A stretch of DNA of 49,775 nt, from the NCBI GenBank assembly GCA_947039005.1, contig CAMQXY010000009.1, positions 1 through 49,775 on the forward strand. Direction: 5' to 3'. Position 1 is the stretch's first letter, and each line of letters opens with the position of its first letter. This DNA is from an uncultured Photobacterium sp. (GTDB lineage: Bacteria; Pseudomonadota; Gammaproteobacteria; Enterobacterales; Vibrionaceae). The position numbers were made by a program, and so were the translations under genes. The notes below the pieces were generated by a model. The model saw only the letters and a list, made by a program, of their open reading frames with translations, had not been told where the DNA came from and ran no database searches. Shown here piece by piece: positions 44,243 to 49,775 of the stretch.

Positions 44243-44562
44243 TTATCTTTGATCTCAACAACATCGACTTCTACAGGGCTTTCATGCCCAGAATCAAACA
44301 CTAAATAAAAATCTGTTTCAGGCTTAGAGAACTCTGCTATCGAGCGTTTATCCGTGTTAACTTTTGCAATAAGATTATCGTCGTAATCGTACATGTTAAC
44401 GTTGTAATCAACTGCTGTACTGCCATCGCTGTAGCCGGTTTCACATGCCACTTTATCGCTTTCAAACCAACAACTCATTAATGGGAAATGTGCCTGAGCA
44501 GTGCCAGAAAATAAGCCTAATGTTAATAGCGATAACTTAATAATTGGTAGATGCTTTTTCAT
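44239..44562 (-). CDS. Small periplasmic protein of the metal locus
   Basis: A 107-residue exported protein: signal peptide MKKHLPIIKLSLLTLGLFSGTAQA, then a mature part starting HFPLMSCWFESDKVACETGYSDGS, with a cysteine pair that can form a disulfide and an immunoglobulin-like, beta-rich remainder (VDYNVNMYDYDDNLIAKVNTDK). The mature N-terminal His after the cleavage site is notable, since its neighbour's mature protein also starts with His (HPRWV). No family name recognised. GAGG lies five bases before the ATG, and the gene overlaps the DUF6162-like gene. It begins the downstream half of the locus, after a terminator. Confidence 0.75.
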   Translation of the reverse strand: MKKHLPIIKLSLLTLGLFSGTAQAHFPLMSCWFESDKVACETGYSDGSTAVDYNVNMYDYDDNLIAKVNTDKRSIAEFSKPETDFYLVFDSGHESPVEVDVVEIKDK

Positions 44563-44585
44563 AACAACCTCGATCTGCCCATTTT

Positions 44586-44624
44586 GTGGGTAACAGTAAT
44601 TAATAGTGGGTAACAGTAATTAAT
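44586..44624. repeat. Tandem 20-base direct repeat upstream of the small periplasmic gene
   Basis: Two perfect copies of GTGGGTAACAGTAATTAAT (44586-44604 and 44606-44624) separated by one A, in the 134-base gap between the DUF4198 gene and the small periplasmic gene. They lie 24-62 bases upstream of that gene's start, where operators usually sit. Confidence 0.85.
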
Positions 44625-44654
44625 TGTTGCTAACTAATTGTGAGTAGCGGTAAT

Positions 44655-44685
44655 AAAAAGTGCTGTTCCATAACAGAAACAGCAC
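44655..44685 (-). terminator. Terminator inside the metal locus, after the DUF4198 gene
   Basis: 8-bp stem GTGCTGTT/AACAGCAC with a 10-base loop; the A-run at 44655-44659 is a U-run for minus-strand transcripts. It lies 12 bases past the DUF4198 stop codon and separates the locus into two transcripts unless read through. Confidence 0.85.
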
Positions 44686-44696
44686 CATAAAAGTCA

Positions 44697-45530
44697 TTAC
44701 TGTAGTGATGCTTCAAAGGTAATATGAACGTTAACGTTCGCGGTATCTACCATCGGATTATTAGCAATTTCACCACGATAGTTCGCTTTCATGATATAGC
44801 GCCCCGCTGTTGCAGGTGTGAAACTCACCTTGCCATCAGCATCACTGACCACATCAATTTGTTCTTGGTGGTTACGGTATAACGTACCTTCACGGGTTAC
44901 TTCAGCCACAACACCGGCTTGAGGTTTGCCGTTAAAATAGAATTGAAAAGTAACAGGTTCGCCTTCAACAATGTCGGCAGGATGTGTGATCGGTAATAAC
45001 TCTAAGTATTTACCTGTGATTTCCATTGCCTTAGTACTTGGCTTACCCACAGTGACATAAGTCTCTGCGCGGGTATAACCGACCTGAGTGACAACGTCAC
45101 GTGATTTGGCGGGTAATACAGCATCGCGCTCAACTTTATTAGCAGCAATCCATTTCACCGTGTCACGACGCCCTGCTTTATATTGTGTGAAGTACTCTGG
45201 CGTTTGGTTTATTTGAATTTTATGCGTGCCTTCTTCTTCAAAATAGAAATCAAAAATCGCACGACGTTTGCCACGAATGGTAAAATTAGGACGCTCAGCA
45301 CGACCATCAGGCATGATCACTTCTGCAGTTTCAGTACTCGCTGGTTTATCATAAATAAATGTACCGTGTGACGCGGTAACATCAAAAGATAACCAATCAC
45401 CGCCCTCTTTTGATACCGTAAAATGTGACGGTAATACCCAACGCGGGTGGGCATTCGCCGAGGCTGATACTGCTAATCCTGCAATAACTGCACATGCTAG
45501 AGAAAACGCTTTCATTTTGTTATTTTTCAT
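44697..45530 (-). CDS. DUF4198-domain periplasmic protein
   Basis: A 277-residue exported protein with a signal peptide (MKNNKMKAFSLACAVIAGLA, cleavage after SANA) and a mature start HPRWVLPSHFTV. The family (PF10670, related to NikM-type metal-uptake components) has beta-sandwich repeats: SFDVTASHGTFIYDK, then EGEPVTFQFYFNGKPQAGVVAEV, DADGKVSFTPATAGRYIMKANY and a His-containing last strand. Histidines at the mature N-terminus suit metal binding. The ATG at 45530 is preferred for the signal peptide; a TTG at 45548 overlaps the DUF2271 stop. Third gene of the upstream transcript. Confidence 0.85.
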   Translation of the reverse strand: MKNNKMKAFSLACAVIAGLAVSASANAHPRWVLPSHFTVSKEGGDWLSFDVTASHGTFIYDKPASTETAEVIMPDGRAERPNFTIRGKRRAIFDFYFEEEGTHKIQINQTPEYFTQYKAGRRDTVKWIAANKVERDAVLPAKSRDVVTQVGYTRAETYVTVGKPSTKAMEITGKYLELLPITHPADIVEGEPVTFQFYFNGKPQAGVVAEVTREGTLYRNHQEQIDVVSDADGKVSFTPATAGRYIMKANYRGEIANNPMVDTANVNVHITFEASLQ

Positions 45531-45544
45531 AATGTTACTATTAC

Positions 45545-46069
45545 TCAAAGTTTATAATTAAGTTGAATAGCACCGGTTTCTTCCGTCGGTGCAATAACAT
45601 GGCTAAACGCGTTTTCGCCTAGCGCTATTTTTTGGCGTAGATAATTACGGCCACCGTGTTCACGTACCACTTCTACATAAAAGGTGTAACTGCCTTGTTC
45701 TACACGTTGACCTTTATCATTCAAGCCATCCCATACAAATTTGTACTCACCCGCAGGACGTGTCGCTGATGTAACCGCATCAATTAACTCACGATCATAA
45801 CGCCCGACTTTTCGCCACCAACTACGTAAATCTTTCAACCATTCATCTTTACCTACCCACAGTTGTACTGTGCGCACCGGTTTACGATCTGCATCTTCTA
45901 TCCAAACCGCAACATAAGGGCGGGCATACATGGTTGTTTCAATAACAGGTAACTGAAAACCTACTTCAAGCTGTGCGTTTTCAGGGATAGGCTTAGCAAT
46001 CGCACTTGCTAATGGTGCCAATAATAACGCTGCCAATAATGGCTTTTTAATCATGTGATACACGGTCAT
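45545..46069 (-). CDS. DUF2271 periplasmic protein
   Basis: A 174-residue exported protein with signal peptide (MTVYHMIKKPLLAALLLAPL, cleavage near AIAKP). The mature part is a DUF2271 domain with a FlgD-like beta fold: ARPYVAVWIEDADRKPVRTVQLWVG, WLKDLRSWWRKVGR, GEYKFVWDGLNDKGQRVEQGSYTFYVE. AAAGG lies six bases before the ATG at 46069, while the ATG five codons later has none. DUF2271 proteins recur next to PepSY-type membrane proteins and TonB-linked metal uptake genes. Precise role unknown. Confidence 0.85.
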   Translation of the reverse strand: MTVYHMIKKPLLAALLLAPLASAIAKPIPENAQLEVGFQLPVIETTMYARPYVAVWIEDADRKPVRTVQLWVGKDEWLKDLRSWWRKVGRYDRELIDAVTSATRPAGEYKFVWDGLNDKGQRVEQGSYTFYVEVVREHGGRNYLRQKIALGENAFSHVIAPTEETGAIQLNYKL

Positions 46070-46105
46070 AACGAACCTTTAATAAAATCGACAATCAAAT
46101 ATTGG

Positions 46106-46747
46106 CTATGGCACAGCCAGAATATAAATCAGTAAGGTAATAACAGAGCCCAGCCCCATCCACTTCATTCCGGTTTGGAATGTTTTCTTTTTCGGTATTA
46201 GCAAACACACGCCTGTTAATACAAATAACACCATCAACAACGCGCTAATATCAATGAACCAGCGCCAAACTTCACCGCTATTGCGCCCTTTATGCAGATC
46301 ATTAAGTACCGCAATAACACCATAATTCGTACTTTCAATGGTTGCTTGTGCTGTCGTCATATCAATAAAAACCGTGGCGCTATAACCAGGGCCTTTATAA
46401 TCCAGTGATATTTCACCTTCCAATAATTCATCGCCATCAACATCAGTAAAAATATCAATCGCCGAAGGTGTACCACTGACATCACCATGTTTAGCTAGAT
46501 ACGCTATTAATGCTGAACGGTTAGGTGAAAACGGTCCTTTCTCTGAACTCAATAATGCATGTGGAATATCAAGCTGTTGCTCAACAACATCCGGTGATTG
46601 ACTGACAAAAAGATGTGGTCGATTGAGAGTGATCCCAGTAATGGCAAAAAATAGCACCACCAGTAGCAATGCCATTGAAATATAAATATGTAATCGGCGT
46701 GCCCATAATTGCACTGCCTTGTTTTTTAACACCATTACTAACATCAT
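46106..46747 (-). CDS. PepSY-associated transmembrane protein
   Basis: A 213-residue inner-membrane protein with an N-terminal helix (about 20-42, ISMALLLVVLFFAITGITLNRP), a periplasmic PepSY-like domain (about 45-155) and two C-terminal helices (about 163-185 and 195-212). HIYISMALLLV and DLHKGRNSGEVWRWFIDISALLMVLFVLTGV, with its conserved His, are typical of PepSY-associated TM proteins, often linked to iron or siderophore reduction. It is the first gene of the locus and is preceded by Fur-like sequence. No strong ribosome binding site is seen; three in-frame ATGs lie within five codons. Confidence 0.87.
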   Translation of the reverse strand: MMLVMVLKNKAVQLWARRLHIYISMALLLVVLFFAITGITLNRPHLFVSQSPDVVEQQLDIPHALLSSEKGPFSPNRSALIAYLAKHGDVSGTPSAIDIFTDVDGDELLEGEISLDYKGPGYSATVFIDMTTAQATIESTNYGVIAVLNDLHKGRNSGEVWRWFIDISALLMVLFVLTGVCLLIPKKKTFQTGMKWMGLGSVITLLIYILAVP

Positions 46748-46768
46748 GTATAAAGGGACTGGAATAAT

Positions 46769-46797
46769 GATAATTTAATTGATAATCGTTCTTATTG
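46769..46797 (-). promoter_or_regulatory. Overlapping Fur-box-like sequence before the metal locus
   Basis: Two GATAAT hexamers 12 bases apart (46769-46774 and 46781-46786), the second continuing as GATAATCGTTCTTATT. Each 19-base window matches 12-13 positions of the Fur consensus GATAATGATAATCATTATC. It lies 22-50 bases upstream of the PepSY-associated gene, over its likely promoter. It could instead be a site for another Fur-family regulator such as Zur. Confidence 0.5.
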
Positions 46798-46881
46798 GCA
46801 TTCAATTTACATTGTTTACGTTGGTTAGAAAAATGGAACAAAGGAAGGAGGTGCGAGAATAATAATGGCTATAACAATCAT

Positions 46882-46902
46882 CCCTAATAAAAATCATTAG
46901 GG
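46882..46902. terminator. Possible terminator of eptA
   Basis: 7-bp stem CCCTAAT/ATTAGGG with a 7-base loop, extendable to ATC/GAT with one bulge, 40 bases past the eptA stop. The T-run is weak, so this is tentative. Confidence 0.45.
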
Positions 46903-46941
46903 GATAATTTGTAAGGTTTCGCCCTGAACTATATCAATAGT

Positions 46942-48591
46942 CTAATTAGTACGGCATTGGCGGAAGATATCTTGCTGGGGTTTATACACTGAGGTTGTTA
47001 CATCCATAATGCCTAGCATAGAACTAAACACATTATCCTGTGAGTAATCCCCTCTTTTAGCATTGTTAGCTATATGCTCAAGACAAGTTAGATTTAAACC
47101 GCGATCTTGCGTAAAGCTTTTTGAAAACCACATCATCATCGGCACTGTCGTTTGATATTTTGGCGCAAGGCTATAAGGCGTACCATGCAAATATAAGCCG
47201 CCTTCTCCTAAAGATTCACCGTGGTCTGAAATATAAAACAGGGCTGTATTGTATTTATCGCTGTAACCTTTTAACTTTTGAATCAATTGGCTAATCACAT
47301 AATCAGTGTACAAAATAGTATTATCATAACTGTTGACTATTTGTTCTTTGGTACAGTTTTCAATATCAGACCGTTGACAATCTGGAGTGAAGAATATGTG
47401 ATCTTTAGGGTAACGTTTATAATATGTGGGTCCATGGCTGCCCATAATATGCAGCGTAATAAACTTGCTGCCTTTCATCTCAGCCACTTCTTGATCAAAG
47501 TTATTCAGCAATGCCATATCAAGACATGATTCACTATCGCACAATGGATTATTTACATCACGTTTTAATGTAATTTTACGAATACGAACGCCGACGCCTT
47601 TATCACCACCATTATTTTCTTTCCATAACATCGAGATACCCGCTCGATGCAAAATATCAATAAAGTTATCTTGGTTATAGGCGATTTGCTTATTATAACT
47701 ATTACGATCCATCACAGAATACATGCAAGGCACTGCTACCGCTGTCGCCGTACCGCATGATGTCACGTTTTTAAACGAAATCATGTTATCTGATTGGGTA
47801 TATTGATTGGTAGGACGAGGATAACCGTTGGCTTGATAATTTTGAGATCGGGCAGTTTCCCCTAAAACAAACACAAATAATGTCGGTTTACCATTTGAGG
47901 TAGCGGTCGTTACTAATTTAGCATCAAGACCAATTTTTTGATAAGCAATAGGCTTAGTAAAGTAGGTTTCATCAATATACTTAATACCGGTATAGACATA
48001 TGACGGATTAATAACTCGGTTAAGATATTTATTATTACGTCCAACAGAAGCATAATCTTTATAGAAAAAATTTATTATTAATACAATAACAGCAATAGAT
48101 ACGATAATTGAAACTAATTTATAGATGATAAAAGTTTTAATAAAAGATTGTCTTTTTGATTTGGCAAAAATAATAATAAGACAAGGGATCACACCAATCA
48201 CAACAATAGTCATCAGACCCGATAAACTAAAATACGATATTGCTTCACCGCTATTCGTTTCAAAAATATTTTCCATCATTCCATAATCAAAAATCACACC
48301 ATATTGATACGAAGCATATGCGGTAATAGAAGAAATAAATGTCAGAATAACAAAAAATAAACGTCCAATATATGGCCATGCAACCAATTGAAACATAAGA
48401 TTAAGTATAGCAACGAGAAATAGAGGAAGTGAAATCAAAAAACCTATATTTACGGTCTCTAACTTAGATAATATTTCATAAAACGTTCGCCATAGAGGAA
48501 TATTTAATACTATGCAAAAATATAGTGCTATAACAAAAACCAAGATATTATAATTTATTGTTTTATTAAAAAAACGGAAAAAATGTTTCAT
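46942..48591 (-). CDS. eptA: Lipid A phosphoethanolamine transferase (EptA/MCR-like)
   Basis: Inner-membrane enzyme that moves phosphoethanolamine from phosphatidylethanolamine to lipid A, lowering surface charge and raising resistance to cationic peptides. The 549-residue protein has five N-terminal helices (about 12-180) and a periplasmic alkaline-phosphatase-like domain. Catalytic marks: Glu245 in VLGETARSQNY, the nucleophile Thr281 in TSCGTATAVAVPCM, the HGPTYYKRYP loop and the metal-binding SDHGESLGEGG. Cysteines (C279/C289, NPLCDSESC, CQRSDIENC) match the family's disulfides. It is the EptA type rather than EptB/C by these motifs. It follows an ECF sigma factor gene on the same strand. 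Confidence 0.93.
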   Translation of the reverse strand: MKHFFRFFNKTINYNILVFVIALYFCIVLNIPLWRTFYEILSKLETVNIGFLISLPLFLVAILNLMFQLVAWPYIGRLFFVILTFISSITAYASYQYGVIFDYGMMENIFETNSGEAISYFSLSGLMTIVVIGVIPCLIIIFAKSKRQSFIKTFIIYKLVSIIVSIAVIVLIINFFYKDYASVGRNNKYLNRVINPSYVYTGIKYIDETYFTKPIAYQKIGLDAKLVTTATSNGKPTLFVFVLGETARSQNYQANGYPRPTNQYTQSDNMISFKNVTSCGTATAVAVPCMYSVMDRNSYNKQIAYNQDNFIDILHRAGISMLWKENNGGDKGVGVRIRKITLKRDVNNPLCDSESCLDMALLNNFDQEVAEMKGSKFITLHIMGSHGPTYYKRYPKDHIFFTPDCQRSDIENCTKEQIVNSYDNTILYTDYVISQLIQKLKGYSDKYNTALFYISDHGESLGEGGLYLHGTPYSLAPKYQTTVPMMMWFSKSFTQDRGLNLTCLEHIANNAKRGDYSQDNVFSSMLGIMDVTTSVYKPQQDIFRQCRTN

Positions 48592-48823
48592 TTACTAAAC
48601 CTAAAATAATAGCACTATGAAATATCTATAAGACACTATTCATGTTGACAAGCCTACTCATCGACTTAAAAAAGAGCATCATTAAATTATGATACTTCTT
48701 TGGCGTTAGGATTAAAAAACATCAGTCCATTATTAATAATTTCATTGTCATCACACAAATCAAACTAATATCAATACAATGAAACTCAGAAAGCAAAAAT
48801 AAAAATAATCCGTTTATTATCTA

Positions 48824-49372
48824 TTATATAATCAATAAACTCAGACTTTGAAGCGCTCGGTACAATCTCATCTTACAAGCACTGATCGTAATTCGTAAAA
48901 TATTGCTTATTTCATCTAATGACAAATCCTTATAAAAACGCAATTTGATTATTTCTTGTTCATTTATAGATAGACTAGATATAATTTTCTTACAGTCTAT
49001 TTCTAAATCAATATTAGAATCATTCACTGTTTTTATGTTATCCAAAACAATAAATGTTACCACTCGACTTTTATAGATATAATTACGACTTAAAAATGAA
49101 TAACAAACATTATCGGTTATAGTAAACAACCATGTTTTAAATAAGGCATCATGTCGATATTTAGGTAATGCGTTATATACTCTAATTAAAATATCTTGAA
49201 CTAGATCTTCAGCGGCAGTTCTATCACTTACTTTATAAACACACCTATTAAATAATATGGGCAAATAAGGTTTCATCAATAAATGAAACGTCTCATTTTT
49301 AGATGTTATATCAGATTGAAAATGAGATATTAAACTATATTCCTGAGCATTCTCTTTATAATACAAGTCCAT
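48824..49372 (-). CDS. ECF-family RNA polymerase sigma factor
   Basis: A 182-residue sigma-70-family factor with only the two ECF domains. Region 2 carries DRTAAEDLVQDILIRVYNALPKYRH, then FKTWLFTITDNVCYSFL, recognising the -10 element. Region 4 carries LSINEQEIIKLRFYKDLSLDEISNIL, then ITISACKMRLYRAL, the helix-turn-helix for the -35 element. I use the ATG at 49372, with GGA eight bases upstream; the ORF begins at a TTG 13 codons earlier without a clear site. No gene that looks like an anti-sigma factor is adjacent: eptA follows and an outer-membrane protein gene precedes, each across its own spacer. Confidence 0.88.
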   Translation of the reverse strand: MDLYYKENAQEYSLISHFQSDITSKNETFHLLMKPYLPILFNRCVYKVSDRTAAEDLVQDILIRVYNALPKYRHDALFKTWLFTITDNVCYSFLSRNYIYKSRVVTFIVLDNIKTVNDSNIDLEIDCKKIISSLSINEQEIIKLRFYKDLSLDEISNILRITISACKMRLYRALQSLSLLII

Positions 49373-49447
49373 TGATACATTCCATCCTAAATAATACTCA
49401 TTTAATGACAAAAAAGTGCATATTTTTATGTTCTATTTACTATAAAC

Positions 49448-49491
49448 AAAAAAAAACACCAGCTTGTCTTATAAAAGAGAAGTTGGTGTTT
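49448..49491 (-). terminator. Terminator of the partial outer-membrane protein gene
   Basis: 8-bp outer stem AAACACCA/TGGTGTTT (49454-49461 with 49484-49491), with an imperfect inner stem, 18 bases past the stop. The A-run on the left is the U-run of the minus-strand transcript. Confidence 0.8.
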
Positions 49492-49508
49492 ATATGGTAA
49501 ATAAAAGC

Positions 49509-49775
49509 TTATTTTAGACGATAAGTTAGACCTAACTGGAGCGTCTTATCAACATCATCATTTCGATCCGTTACATTCGGGATATAATCGATATTATCAT
49601 CTGTTTTCGCTAATCCCGCCGTCAATGTTAAACTGATCACATTAGAGACATAATAACGGAAAGTGGATTTTAACGTGTTCGTCATTAGATCTTCTGAGTC
49701 ATCACTTGATGCATAATTTAATAGCCAAGTGTTTTCCCAATCAATATTGTCACGTAATTCATAAGTTAATGACAT
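49509..49775 (-). CDS. C-terminal part of a probable outer-membrane beta-barrel protein (partial)
   Basis: Only the last 88 codons are inside the window; the gene continues past the right edge, so the ATG at the edge may be internal. Alternating hydrophobic and polar residues form successive amphipathic strands: NTWLLNYASS, TFRYYVSNVISLTLTAGLAK, and the end DKTLQLGLTYRLK. This is typical of the last strands of a beta-barrel (DUF481- or porin-like), although the final residue is Lys rather than the usual Phe/Trp. It has its own terminator and is separated from the ECF sigma factor gene. Family undetermined. Confidence 0.6.
   Translation of the reverse strand: MSLTYELRDNIDWENTWLLNYASSDDSEDLMTNTLKSTFRYYVSNVISLTLTAGLAKTDDNIDYIPNVTDRNDDVDKTLQLGLTYRLK

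Overview
The window is AT-rich gammaproteobacterial chromosome. Several genes point to the Vibrionaceae, most likely Photobacterium: a DtpA/B-like peptide transporter, YciH, a DUF3319-like protein, a DUF2301 membrane protein, Pat, a YdbH-YnbE pair, SPOR lipoproteins and a YdcH-like protein. The genus is my inference from gene content; there is no rRNA or tRNA here to settle it. I saw no prophage, CRISPR array or insertion sequence.

Layout. 1-9.1 kb holds housekeeping and envelope genes: peptide transporter (-), a two-CxxCH lipoprotein (+), yciH (-), a HAD phosphatase (+), a secreted retropepsin-like protein (+), a DUF3319-like protein (-), a Cre-like tyrosine recombinase with altered active-site residues (+), ddl (-), a SPOR lipoprotein (-) and a DUF2301 membrane protein (+). 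The last two diverge around a perfect FNR-type palindrome. 9.1-22.1 kb has an EAL-PAS-GGDEF protein (-), the acyltransferase Pat (+), a DUF4344 metallopeptidase (+), ydbH-ynbE without an adjacent ydbL (+), a YeiH-type transporter (+) and a lipoprotein amidohydrolase (+). 22.1-26.1 kb is a tandem pair of M60-like secreted metallopeptidases (-); the downstream copy has lost its C-terminal domain, and a decayed remnant of that domain is still readable. 26.2-35.1 kb has a Dcu transporter, a small membrane protein, a second SPOR lipoprotein, a DEAD-box helicase, galE, a lipoprotein hydrolase, a YdcH-like protein, a GGDEF protein with a destroyed active site, and a NUDIX hydrolase.

35.1-39.5 kb looks like an accessory cassette. 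After a very AT-rich spacer comes a Tat-exported serine hydrolase, then a phospholipase D with two intact HKD motifs and no signal peptide. Long spacers isolate the pair. It is the best candidate here for an undescribed system.

39.5-46.8 kb: a MntP/YtaF-like membrane protein converges on a nine-gene metal-uptake locus (-). The locus comprises a PepSY-associated membrane protein, DUF2271, DUF4198, a small periplasmic protein, a DUF6162-like protein, a complete ZnuA/C/B-type ABC transporter, and a second binding-protein-like gene that lacks the metal-binding histidines. Fur-like sequence lies upstream of the first gene, and a terminator splits the locus in two. 46.9-49.8 kb has the lipid A phosphoethanolamine transferase eptA, an ECF sigma factor without a recognisable anti-sigma gene, and the C-terminal end of a probable outer-membrane beta-barrel protein cut by the window edge.

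Most convergent gene ends carry clear hairpin terminators. Start codons were moved from the longest ORF where a ribosome binding site, signal peptide or family length supported it.
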